A DNA stretch of 64,000 bases from positions 1 through 64,000 of the forward strand of contig NZ_HG964409.1 in the NCBI RefSeq assembly GCF_000612805.1, read 5' to 3'. The stretch comes from Bacillus ndiopicus. GTDB taxonomy: Bacteria > Bacillota > Bacilli > Bacillales_A > Planococcaceae. Positions 21,843 through 29,743 of this stretch are shown in pieces; position 1 is the first letter of the stretch, and each line of letters opens with the position of its first letter. Made by a program: the position numbers and the translations under genes. Under the pieces are notes generated by a model that saw nothing but the letters and a program-made list of their open reading frames with translations, was not told the origin of the DNA and searched no databases.

Positions 21843-22379
21843 ATGGCGTTGCCAAGCTAGCTGCAGCGAACGAGCAATTTTTTCACTCATGCTATATGTT
21901 AAATGAAGACGAGTGTTTTGTAATACTTGTGCTTCCATAAAGCCTCCAATGTTGACGATGCCCTTAATGGAAATGTCACCAATTGGGGGTAATTGTTTTT
22001 TTACAGCCTTTCCTGGAAAAAGTGGGCCATTTTCTACTATAATATTTCCTATGCGGTTTTTTTCGCTCAAGCAAGCGTCGATTGCTACGATAAATGGAGG
22101 TTCAGCTTGTGCTTGTAAATCATTAAATGTATCTAGTAAATTTAAAGCATGTAATGGCTCTTCTAATGTCCCAATAACATCAAAAGGGAATGCATAGCTT
22201 TTCGTCAGCAGACTACCGATTAATGGTCCAAGTGCATCGCCGGTTGAGCGATCCGTTCCAATACAGCAAAAGACGAGCTGACTATGCTCAAAGGGGATTG
22301 TTTGTAAAAAGATGTCACTCAGTTTCCATACTGCACTTGATGCTTCATAATGAACAGAATGATTATACATTTGTTTCAC
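21759..22379 (-). CDS. yyaC: Spore protease-like protein YyaC
   Basis: 206 residues of the YyaC family, related to germination protease and hydrogenase-maturation peptidases. The conserved phosphate-loop-like motif CIGTDRSTGDALGPLIG lies near residues 39-55, with VAIDACLS further on. The family is found in spore formers near parAB. The last 30 or so codons (NSHTQNTWQQIG) run antisense into the DUF554 gene and may be a lineage-specific extension. Confidence 0.9.
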   Translation of the reverse strand: MKQMYNHSVHYEASSAVWKLSDIFLQTIPFEHSQLVFCCIGTDRSTGDALGPLIGSLLTKSYAFPFDVIGTLEEPLHALNLLDTFNDLQAQAEPPFIVAIDACLSEKNRIGNIIVENGPLFPGKAVKKQLPPIGDISIKGIVNIGGFMEAQVLQNTRLHLTYSMSEKIARSLQLAWQRHLLKNKHTSYNNSHTQNTWQQIGYSNFR

Positions 22380-22451
22380 TCACTTTCTAAAAATACGTTA
22401 TATTTGTGAAGTATACTCAGTTTATTAGTTTCTTATACAAGGAGTGAAAAA

Positions 22452-23372
22452 ATGGGATTAAATTATTTAACGGCACCAACAGTAGATTTAAATGGTTTAG
22501 CACGCATTAGCCAAAAAGCGTGGAAATACGTAACAAGTGAAGAATTATGGGATTTTATTTTACTCGCTTCTATAAAAATAATTGCCATTATGACAGTGTC
22601 CTATATTGCAGTTCGTGTTGGAAGAAAGATTATTGAAAAGATTTTCGTTGTACGTATGCGTTCTCCTCTAAATCACTCAGAGCGACGCCAAAAAACAATA
22701 TTAAAATTATTGCAAAGTGTTTTATCATATTTAGTATACTTTTCTGCAATAATGGGTGTTTTATCTGCGCTCGATATTCAAATTGCGGGGTTACTTGCAG
22801 GGGCTGGTATTGCGGGCTTAGCAATTGGTTTCGGTGCACAAAGCTTAGTAAAAGACGTTATTACAGGTTTCTTTATTATTTTTGAAGATCAGTTTGGTGT
22901 GGGCGATTATATTAAAATTAATGGAGCAGAGGGAACCGTACTGGAGATTGGCTTACGCACAACAAAAGTAAAGGGCAATACGGGTGAGCAATTTATTATT
23001 CCAAATGGTTCAATTACAAATGTGACAAACTATTCAATCAATCATTCAAAATTTATGATTGATATGCAATTAAATATAGATGCTGATATTGAAAAGGCAG
23101 AAAAGCTAATTACAGCTTATTTAGAAGGATTGCCACAAAAATATTCAACATTAACAAATGTCCCTGTCTTTTTAGGTGTTCAAAATGCGACTAGCGATGA
23201 AATCACTGTTCGCATTATAGCAGAAACATTACCATTAAAGCAGTGGACGATTGCTCGAACAATTCGTCAAGATGTGAAGGACTTATTAGAGCAAAATGGA
23301 ATACCTACTCCATTCCCGAAAATGATGCTGTATGATCGTGTCATGGGACGAGAAATTGAAGGGAGAGAATAG
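22452..23372 (+). CDS. MscS-family mechanosensitive channel
   Basis: 306 residues. A long N-terminal helical region carries membrane segments (FILLASIKIIAIMTVSYIAV; LLQSVLSYLVYFSAIMGVL). The glycine/alanine-rich pore helix GAGIAGLAIGFGAQSL is followed by the beta domain (FEDQFGVGDYI, VLEIGLRTTKV, PNGSITNVTNYS). It opens on membrane tension to release solutes during osmotic downshock. Its start follows AAGGAGTG. DUF951 begins two bases after its stop, suggesting an operon with the next genes. Confidence 0.93.
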   Translation: MGLNYLTAPTVDLNGLARISQKAWKYVTSEELWDFILLASIKIIAIMTVSYIAVRVGRKIIEKIFVVRMRSPLNHSERRQKTILKLLQSVLSYLVYFSAIMGVLSALDIQIAGLLAGAGIAGLAIGFGAQSLVKDVITGFFIIFEDQFGVGDYIKINGAEGTVLEIGLRTTKVKGNTGEQFIIPNGSITNVTNYSINHSKFMIDMQLNIDADIEKAEKLITAYLEGLPQKYSTLTNVPVFLGVQNATSDEITVRIIAETLPLKQWTIARTIRQDVKDLLEQNGIPTPFPKMMLYDRVMGREIEGRE

Positions 23373-23374
23373 AG

Positions 23375-23575
23375 TTGGAAGTAAAGGCATTTGAATTAAA
23401 TGATATCGTTGAAATGAAAAAGCAGCATCCATGTGGAACAAATGCGTGGAAAATTATTCGTTTAGGAGCTGATATTCGCATTAAATGTGAGGGCTGTGGA
23501 CATAGCGTATTGATTCCTAGACGTGAATTTGAGAAAAAGATGAAAAAGATTATTAAAAAGGCAAATGAACAATAA
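23375..23575 (+). CDS. yyzM: DUF951 family protein (YyzM-like)
   Basis: A 66-residue protein with the DUF951 pattern DIVEMKKQHPCGTNAWKIIR, RIKCEGCG and a C-terminal basic helix. Three cysteines (CG...C..C) suggest a small metal-binding or nucleic-acid-binding fold; the function is unknown. The TTG start follows GGGAGAG. The position between an MscS gene and ychF is widely conserved in Bacillales. Confidence 0.9.
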   Translation: MEVKAFELNDIVEMKKQHPCGTNAWKIIRLGADIRIKCEGCGHSVLIPRREFEKKMKKIIKKANEQ

Positions 23576-23666
23576 TGCAGTTAGACTTTTAGACGTATTA
23601 TCAATATAATAGAAAAGGCTATCAACTTAAGTAAAATGAACTGAACATAGAAAGGTTGTGTCATAT

Positions 23667-24767
23667 ATGGCATTAACAGCTGGAATCGTCGGTTTACCAA
23701 ACGTCGGCAAATCAACGCTATTTAACGCTATTACTAAAGCTGGCGCACTTGCTGCCAACTACCCGTTCGCAACAATTGATCCGAACGTAGGTATCGTAGA
23801 AGTACCAGACGCACGTTTAAATAAATTAACAGAATTAGTAGAACCGAAAAAAACTGTACCAACAGCATTTGAATTTACGGACATTGCAGGGATCGTAAAA
23901 GGTGCTTCAAAAGGTGAAGGGCTTGGAAACAAATTTTTAGCACATATTCGCGAAGTAGACGCAATTTGTCAGGTAGTACGTTGCTTTGAAGATGAAAATA
24001 TTACGCATGTAGCAGGTACAGTAAACCCAATCGATGATATTGAAGTCATCAATTTAGAGCTTATTTTAGCTGATATGGAATCTGTAGATAAAAGATTGCA
24101 GCGCGTATCGAAAATGGCAAAGCAAAAAGATAAAGAAGCATTAATTGAAGAGCCAATTTTAGTAAAGTTGAAAGATGCACTTGAAGCTGAAAAACCAGCA
24201 CGTGCAGCGGAGCTTTCAGACGATGAGCTAAAGGTAATTAAAGGTCTACATTTATTAACAATTAAACCGATGCTATATGTTGCAAATGTATCTGAGGACG
24301 AAGTAGCAGATGCGGATAGTAATAAATATGTTCAAATGGTACGTGAATTTGCAGCAGCAGAAGGCGCACAAGTTATTACAATTTGTGCGAAAATCGAAGA
24401 GGAAATTTCGGGATTTGACGACGAAGAAAAAGCAATGTTTTTAGAGGAGCTAGGCATTCAGGAATCAGGCTTAGACCAATTAATCCGTGCTTCTTATGAT
24501 TTATTAGGACTTGCTACATACTTTACGGCTGGCGTACAAGAAGTACGTGCATGGACGTTCCGTAAAGGTATGAAGGCACCACAATGTGCAGGTGTTATTC
24601 ACACTGACTTCGAGCGCGGGTTTATTCGTGCAGAAACAGTATCCTATGATGATTTAGTTGAGCTAGGCTCAATGACAGCAGCGAAAGAAGCTGGAAAAGT
24701 ACGTTTAGAAGGTAAAGAATATATTGTGCAAGACGGCGATATTATGCTATTCCGTTTTAACGTTTAA
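23667..24767 (+). CDS. ychF: Redox-regulated Obg-type ATPase YchF
   Basis: Universal Obg-family P-loop protein, 366 residues from ATG 23667 (MALTAGIVGLPNVGKS). An upstream GTG adds three residues but is too close to the AAAGG ribosome site. G1 is GLPNVGKST, G3 DIAGIVKGA, and the G4-like motif is altered (YVANVSEDE), which underlies its preference for ATP over GTP. A C-terminal TGS domain ends DGDIMLFRFNV. It binds ribosomes and influences stress responses. Confidence 0.96.
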   Translation: MALTAGIVGLPNVGKSTLFNAITKAGALAANYPFATIDPNVGIVEVPDARLNKLTELVEPKKTVPTAFEFTDIAGIVKGASKGEGLGNKFLAHIREVDAICQVVRCFEDENITHVAGTVNPIDDIEVINLELILADMESVDKRLQRVSKMAKQKDKEALIEEPILVKLKDALEAEKPARAAELSDDELKVIKGLHLLTIKPMLYVANVSEDEVADADSNKYVQMVREFAAAEGAQVITICAKIEEEISGFDDEEKAMFLEELGIQESGLDQLIRASYDLLGLATYFTAGVQEVRAWTFRKGMKAPQCAGVIHTDFERGFIRAETVSYDDLVELGSMTAAKEAGKVRLEGKEYIVQDGDIMLFRFNV

Positions 24768-24770
24768 TAA

Positions 24771-24803
24771 AAAAAGAGTTGCCTCATATGGCAACTCTTT
24801 TTT
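24771..24803 (+). terminator. ychF terminator
   Basis: AAAGAGTTGCC pairs with GGCAACTCTTT around TCATAT, followed by further T. It is flanked by A-runs as well and may work in both directions. Confidence 0.85.
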
Positions 24804-24945
24804 AGCCCATTTTTAAAAATCCTCGCAACTCAATCCCTTAACTATTTTAAAAATCATATAATATAAAACTTCATATTTATATGTATTAAGCATGGATAAA
24901 ATAACTTTCTTAGAAAATCATTTTCGTCTGCCAAATCAATAATAT

Positions 24946-25425
24946 TTAATTGGTAATAAGTGAATTTAATAAGTATTGCCCATCTTTTTGGGAGAATTCA
25001 AAATAAATTGCGATATTATGCTGACCAAAACCGACTGTTATAACGTTGTTTTCTAAATGATGAAATCGATATTCTAAAATGCTGTAATCAACGTTTAAAA
25101 AATTTTGTTCATAACCATTCTCAAAGATAAAAGCTTTTTTCTCATGATCTATTGCTACATTAGAATCTATAACTGTTTCAAGATAGTTAAAGTCTAAATT
25201 GTTCATTGCTTGAATGATTCTAATAGAAAGATTCAATGTTTCCTTCAATTGGGTAGATGGCAAATTAGGTCTTTCCTCTAGTTGCTTTTTTAGTTCTTCA
25301 TTTTGTTGAATCAATACATTTAATTTACTTTCATTATCGTTGCTTGTTTGTTGGTTCGTATCTTCTTTATTTGAACATCCCGCTAAAATGAATAATACAA
25401 TAAAAGCAATTCGTATTTTTTTCAT
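24946..25425 (-). CDS. Small lipoprotein of unknown function
   Basis: 159 residues with a lipoprotein signal (MKKIRIAFIVLFILAGC, Cys17), then a Ser/Thr/Asn/Gln-rich linker and a short coiled coil (LNVLIQQNEELKKQLEERP). The remainder is a compact alpha/beta domain in which I recognise no motif. The ATG follows AAAGGGA. It is likely anchored on the outer face of the membrane. The gene order here is not part of the conserved origin cluster, so it is probably a lineage-specific insertion. Confidence 0.75.
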   Translation of the reverse strand: MKKIRIAFIVLFILAGCSNKEDTNQQTSNDNESKLNVLIQQNEELKKQLEERPNLPSTQLKETLNLSIRIIQAMNNLDFNYLETVIDSNVAIDHEKKAFIFENGYEQNFLNVDYSILEYRFHHLENNVITVGFGQHNIAIYFEFSQKDGQYLLNSLITN

Positions 25426-25541
25426 GATAAATTCCCTTTCGTTTTATCAAATTCTAAAAATTGAAGAAGATTGCTATAAACAAAATGTACATAGAGACTG
25501 ATAGAAAGTCACTTACGATTAAAATTCACCATTAGCCTCGT

Positions 25542-26069
25542 TTAATATACATATAGTTTCGGTAACTTCGGGTCATCCTTGACAAGCGCATTATTCGGAA
25601 ATTTTCGAAGCTCTTTATACATCGCAAAATCCCCGACCGCACCTGCGATTAATAAAGCACCAGTAATGACTAGCGCAAAACTTTCCATATAAAATCCTAG
25701 AATAGTTGGGAAAACACCTGTTGTCCAAAATGGCAATAATAAAGCTTTTTTCATTGCACTATTGGTCAAGGGTTTTATCGTTGTTGCATAAGCAATGCCA
25801 AGCTTTAAATTAACGCCATAATTAAGCTCTTTGTACTTTGCCCCGCCGAACACCATAAAGCCAATTAAATGAAATACTTCATGTAAAATGATGAAAACAA
25901 TATATAAAACAGCCATCGCTAGCATTGATAAAAGTGAAAAATTCGTTTGCCCATAAATGATTTTATAAATAATAGTAAAAACAACACTGAAGCCAATCGT
26001 TAGCCAAAGATTCAGCTTTGCTATTTTCATCATATTCAACTCAATTATTTTAGGCTGCTCTTCTGTCAT
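25542..26069 (-). CDS. DUF3267 membrane protein with zincin motif
   Basis: 175 residues with four or five membrane helices. The helix FIILHEVFHLIGFMVFGG carries HEVFH, an HExxH zinc-protease motif, as in the DUF3267 family of putative membrane metallopeptidases. A second conserved element is YGVNLKLGIAYATT. The ATG follows AGGAGTGG. It lies upstream of rpsF on the opposite strand. The substrate is unknown; the family is widespread in Bacillales and often described simply as a putative zincin. Confidence 0.82.
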   Translation of the reverse strand: MTEEQPKIIELNMMKIAKLNLWLTIGFSVVFTIIYKIIYGQTNFSLLSMLAMAVLYIVFIILHEVFHLIGFMVFGGAKYKELNYGVNLKLGIAYATTIKPLTNSAMKKALLLPFWTTGVFPTILGFYMESFALVITGALLIAGAVGDFAMYKELRKFPNNALVKDDPKLPKLYVY

Positions 26070-26160
26070 ATGACCACTCCTAACTTAGTAATCATTTTAA
26101 CGATGAAATGATAGCATGTCGAATAAAGTGAAATTTTAAGTAATTTGATTTCGCCTCAAG

Positions 26161-26236
26161 TCTTGGCGAGGATGTCTGTGTGCACTCCTGCGATTACTCG
26201 TCGCAGTAAAAACTACTGTCCGTTAATGCAGGATAA
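26161..26236 (-). repeat. Dispersed hairpin repeat, copy B
   Basis: On the minus strand this reads GCATTAACGGACAGTAG, then CTGCGACGAGTAATCGCAG, a perfect 6-bp hairpin with a 7-base loop, then GAGTGCACACAGAC. It matches copy A (19149-19205) over about 55 bases. It lies just upstream of the rpsF promoter. Confidence 0.7.
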
Positions 26237-26248
26237 TATAGAAATATA

Positions 26249-26277
26249 TTGCATACACTTTCCAAACATGCTATAAT
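26249..26277 (+). promoter_or_regulatory. rpsF operon promoter
   Basis: TTGCAT (26249-26254) and TATAAT (26272-26277) with a 17-base spacer. The roughly 80-base leader that follows contains a small hairpin around CTATAATTATAG, which may be the site where S6:S18 represses its own operon; that role is inferred from other bacteria. Confidence 0.75.
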
Positions 26278-26364
26278 TCACAGTTGTGAGTAATACAAGT
26301 TACTTACTCCTTGCTCCCTATAATTATAGGAGAGCCCAAGTCCATAAGGAGGTGCAAAACAAAG

Positions 26365-26655
26365 ATGAGAAAGTATGAATTAATGTACATCATTCGTCCG
26401 AACATTGAAGAAGAAGCGAAGAAAGCTTTAGTAGAGCGTTTCAACGAAATCTTAACTTCAAACGGTGCTGAAATCGTCGAAGCAAAAGACTGGGGTAAAC
26501 GCCGTCTAGCTTACGAAATCAACGACTTCCGCGAAGGTTTCTACCAAATCGTGAAAGTAAACGCTGGTACAGAAGCAATCAACGAATACACTCGTTTAGC
26601 AAACATTAGCGAAGACATTATCCGTCATATCGCTGTTCGCGAAGAAGAAAAATAA
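26365..26655 (+). CDS. rpsF: Ribosomal protein S6
   Basis: The 96-residue S6 of the 30S subunit starts at ATG 26365, preceded by AAGGAGGTG. The longer frame upstream would translate leader DNA. It begins [13 protein letters not shown] and contains [11 protein letters not shown], both family-typical. S6 dimerises with S18, encoded two genes downstream in the same operon. Confidence 0.97.
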   Translation: MRKYELMYIIRPNIEEEAKKALVERFNEILTSNGAEIVEAKDWGKRRLAYEINDFREGFYQIVKVNAGTEAINEYTRLANISEDIIRHIAVREEEK

Positions 26656-26692
26656 TTTTTAACCATAATGCTGAAAAGGAGGCTGTGTACCG

Positions 26693-27247
26693 ATGATTAA
26701 CCGTGTCGTACTAGTAGGAAGACTGACAAAAGATCCAGAACTTCGTTATACACCAAGTGGAGTTCCTATGGCTCGCTTTACAGTTGCTGTAAATCGAACA
26801 TTTTCGAACCAACAAGGTGAACGTGAAGCTGACTTCATTAGCTGTCTTGCTTGGCGCAAACAAGCCGAAAATTTAGCGAACTTTATGCGTAAAGGAAGCT
26901 TGATTGGCGTTGAAGGGCGTATTCAAACAGGTAGCTATGAAGGACAAGACGGAAAACGTGTTTATACAACTGATGTTGTAGCAGATGCAGTACAGTTCTT
27001 AGAACCACGTAGCGGTGGCGCATCACAAGGTATGCAAAATCAACCATATGGTGGTAATAATTATGGTGGGGGACAACCAAACTATAATAACCAGCAATAT
27101 GGCGGTGCTCCTGCGCAAGATCCATTTGGCTCTTATCAGCAGCAGCAGCCACCACAAAATCAGCAAAATTATACACGTATGGATGAAGATCCATTTGCAA
27201 ACAGCAAAGGACCAATCGAAGTATCAGAGGACGATTTACCGTTCTAA
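26693..27247 (+). CDS. ssb: Single-stranded DNA-binding protein SsbA
   Basis: 184 residues: an OB-fold (1-110, [20 protein letters not shown]) and a flexible Gly/Gln/Asn-rich linker ([17 protein letters not shown]). The acidic tip DDLPF recruits replication and repair proteins. It coats single-stranded DNA at forks. It lies between rpsF and rpsR as in B. subtilis. The start follows AAGGAGG. Confidence 0.97.
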   Translation: MINRVVLVGRLTKDPELRYTPSGVPMARFTVAVNRTFSNQQGEREADFISCLAWRKQAENLANFMRKGSLIGVEGRIQTGSYEGQDGKRVYTTDVVADAVQFLEPRSGGASQGMQNQPYGGNNYGGGQPNYNNQQYGGAPAQDPFGSYQQQQPPQNQQNYTRMDEDPFANSKGPIEVSEDDLPF

Positions 27248-27290
27248 TGCTTCCATCCACTAAAAAAACTATTAAAGGAGGACAACGCTA

Positions 27291-27530
27291 ATGGCAGGAC
27301 AACGTCGCGGAGGCCGCAAACGCCGTAAAGTTTGTTACTTCACTGCTAATAACATTACGCACATCGACTACAAAGATGTAGATCTTTTAAAGAAATTCAT
27401 CTCTGAGCGCGGTAAAATTTTACCACGTCGCGTAACTGGTACAAGCGCGAAGTATCAACGTAAATTAACTTCAGCTATCAAAGTATCTCGTATCATGGGA
27501 TTACTTCCATTCGTAGCAGAAGATAAATAA
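27291..27530 (+). CDS. rpsR: Ribosomal protein S18
   Basis: The 79-residue S18 of the small subunit begins [20 protein letters not shown] and has the conserved [22 protein letters not shown] core. A short Cys-containing N-terminus is retained. It binds S6 on the 30S platform. AAAGGAGG precedes the ATG. It is the last gene of the rpsF-ssb-rpsR operon, ended by a strong terminator. Confidence 0.97.
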   Translation: MAGQRRGGRKRRKVCYFTANNITHIDYKDVDLLKKFISERGKILPRRVTGTSAKYQRKLTSAIKVSRIMGLLPFVAEDK

Positions 27531-27537
27531 GATAATT

Positions 27538-27580
27538 AAAAGTACAACAATGGTTGAATGACCTTTGTTGTACTTTTTTT
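27538..27580 (+). terminator. rpsR terminator
   Basis: AAAAGTACAACAA (27538-27550) pairs with TTGTTGTACTTTT, followed by TTTT. It is symmetrical enough to serve the convergent DJ-1-like gene also. Confidence 0.85.
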
Positions 27581-27613
27581 ATTAATATAAAATCTTTTTG
27601 ATTAAAGGGTTTT

Positions 27614-28159
27614 TCAACCTCTGTACCAACCTTCTTCAAAATCCAATTGTAACGCTTTTCCGAATTGAACCCCGAATGATATGAAAGCGGCACCCCAAGC
27701 AGTAATTAAATTGTTATCTGTGACTACCAATTCCCCAACATAATTTTCTTCCTCAAAGTAAGGAGATTGTTTTCTCAGTTCCTCCGAGAGTCCAACTGTG
27801 TATTTTTTGCCCTTTAACAATCCTGCTTTTGCTAAGAGATATGGTGAACTTGAAATAGCTGCTGTAACAAAGTTTTTTTGGGATGAAATCCTTTGTATAA
27901 AGCTTGAATAATCTTGAATGTCTATTATTTTGTCGATATACATACATCCTGACAGTAGCAGACTATCGTATTCCTCAGGTTGAATATCATCAATAGTTAA
28001 GTCAGGTAAACAGGTAAGGCCAGATTCCCCAATAATGGGGTCTTTCGTTAAGCCGATGAAAGATACAGGTTTCCCACCCTGCATTAAAATAGATAATGCT
28101 GTAGTTAATTCATATTCACTGAAATATGGATATAGAAGTATAGCTGTTTTTTTAGTCAA
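27614..28159 (-). CDS. DJ-1/PfpI-family protein lacking the nucleophilic cysteine
   Basis: 181 residues from TTG 28159, which follows AAGGAGA by 9 bases; the longer frame would add 11 residues across the ribosome site. The Rossmann-like DJ-1/PfpI fold is indicated by TAILLYPYFSEYE, DSLLLSGC, the elbow TAAISSSPYLLAKAGLL and LITAWGAAFISFG. In most members the elbow holds a catalytic cysteine (AICxxP). Here it is serine (S103), so any glyoxalase, amidase or chaperone chemistry is doubtful. It stands alone, convergent with rpsR. Confidence 0.8.
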   Translation of the reverse strand: MTKKTAILLYPYFSEYELTTALSILMQGGKPVSFIGLTKDPIIGESGLTCLPDLTIDDIQPEEYDSLLLSGCMYIDKIIDIQDYSSFIQRISSQKNFVTAAISSSPYLLAKAGLLKGKKYTVGLSEELRKQSPYFEEENYVGELVVTDNNLITAWGAAFISFGVQFGKALQLDFEEGWYRG

Positions 28160-28375
28160 TTTTTTAGTCTCCTTAATTTTATGGTATTGCAAAAATAAGA
28201 TATAAAATTATCTATAGATAATAGTAGATATTTCATCCTTAATTGATTATATATAGGTATGTAAAATATCTCAATTTTTCTAATAATTAAACACCCTTAC
28301 TATATCAAGTGAATAGTCATAAAGTTATTGAGTTATACAAGGGATATAGGCAATTCAACATTTGATTCAGCAAAA

Positions 28376-28622
28376 AACTCCCACCTCTACGGGTGATGAG
28401 ATGAATGATATATTTTCTTTTCTATAGTTCAGTGGGTGTCCAAATACTCACTGAAATAGAGGAACTCAGTCTAAATGCGCCACATCCTTGTGGCAACGAC
28501 TGAGTGACCAACATCACGTTGGCCCAAACGCCCCGGCGGATGTCGCAGATTTTTGAAGAGGAATTTTTCGAGCTTGCTCGAAAAAAATCTGGACGCAATT
28601 ACGTTAAGGCGTAATTGATTAA
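28376..28622. repeat. Structured intergenic element with five hairpins
   Basis: About 245 bases with no reading frame but dense dyads. TCAGTGGGTG/TACTCACTGA comes first, then an outer ACTCAGT/ACTGAGT arm enclosing CCACA/TGTGG, then CCAAC/GTTGG. A long arm follows (AGATTTTT ... AAAAATCT with an inner TTTTTCGAGC/GCTCGAAAAA), and finally CAATTACG/CGTAATTG. This architecture suggests a structured RNA or a small non-coding palindromic mobile element. The rest of the 28160-28786 gap is plain AT-rich DNA plus the yybS promoter. Confidence 0.65.
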
Positions 28623-28660
28623 GAATACGAAAAACCAATCATTTGTTCGATTTTGTCCTT

Positions 28661-28689
28661 TTGTTTGCAACATGAAAAGATGATACAAT
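28661..28689 (+). promoter_or_regulatory. Promoter for yybS-gdpP-rplI-dnaB
   Basis: TTGTTT (28661-28666) and TACAAT (28684-28689) with 17-base spacing, about 100 bases upstream of yybS. Confidence 0.6.
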
Positions 28690-28786
28690 AGAATAATGAG
28701 GAAGTGTAGCTCTGATAGTTAGTGTTGTAACTTACACACCTACAAATACTAAAGAAAAGTTTTAAATGATAGAAGGAAGGTTCTTC

Positions 28787-29731
28787 ATGCCCAATAATCA
28801 AACAAAAAAATTAGTGCAAAGTAGCATTGTAATCGTCCTGTTTACAGTTATTATGCTCGTTGCTTTTTATGTGCCGATTGTCAGTATAGTCGCGATGGGG
28901 TTTGCGCTCTTACCTATTGCGTGGCTTGCTGCAACATATAATAGAGCTAATGCAATTGCTGTAGCTATTGTTGCAAGCGGCATTACATTTATCTTTGGCG
29001 GCATTATGATGTTCCTAACATCGCTAATATTTGCTGTAGCAGGTTTAGCAATAGGTGATGCGATACGAACAAAAAAAAGCAAAATATACTTATTCATATC
29101 AACAGGTATAGCTCTGTTATTTACATTTTCCATTTTATATGTAGCACTCGTAAAGTTTTTCAATATTGACTTTGTGAAGCTTGGTCTAAGTATTGCAAAA
29201 GAAAGTTATAGACAATCATTAAAAGTTGCTGAACAATTTTCTCCGCAGCAGGTGCTTACACCAGAAAGATTAGATGAGACGTTCCGAATAATGGAGACGG
29301 CGATGCCATCTACGATTACGATTTCTGTTTTTATTTTAACGTTTGTACTTATTTCAATTAACCTGCCATTATTAAAGCGCTTCGGAATAGATGTTCCGAA
29401 ATTTGCAGCGTTTAAGACGATGCGTTTGCCTAGAGCTGTGCTGTGGTATTACTTAATTACACTTTCTATTAGCTTATTTGTACAACCGGATATAGGAACA
29501 TTTTTATATGTTGCTACACTCAATGTATCTGCTGTATTATGGCTACTATTAACATTGCAAGGTCTATCATTTATCTTTTTCTTATTAGATGAGTATAAAT
29601 CACCAAGCTTTTTAAAGGGCGTAGTTGTATTACTTGCATTGCCGCTTTACTCATTTATTATTTTGCTCGGTATTATTGATTTAGGCTTTCCTATGCGTGA
29701 GTATGTTAAGGATAAAATCCAGAAAAAATAA
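28787..29731 (+). CDS. yybS: DUF2232 membrane protein YybS
   Basis: 314 residues from ATG 28787, preceded by GAAGGAAGG. Eight or so hydrophobic segments match the YybS/DUF2232 family, which resembles energy-coupling S-components. The loop LPRAVLWYYLITL and C-terminal FPMREYVKDKIQKK are typical. The function is not established; the gene is found directly before gdpP across Bacillales and is co-transcribed with it (12-base gap). Confidence 0.9.
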   Translation: MPNNQTKKLVQSSIVIVLFTVIMLVAFYVPIVSIVAMGFALLPIAWLAATYNRANAIAVAIVASGITFIFGGIMMFLTSLIFAVAGLAIGDAIRTKKSKIYLFISTGIALLFTFSILYVALVKFFNIDFVKLGLSIAKESYRQSLKVAEQFSPQQVLTPERLDETFRIMETAMPSTITISVFILTFVLISINLPLLKRFGIDVPKFAAFKTMRLPRAVLWYYLITLSISLFVQPDIGTFLYVATLNVSAVLWLLLTLQGLSFIFFLLDEYKSPSFLKGVVVLLALPLYSFIILLGIIDLGFPMREYVKDKIQKK

Positions 29732-29743
29732 GGAGCTGTTACA

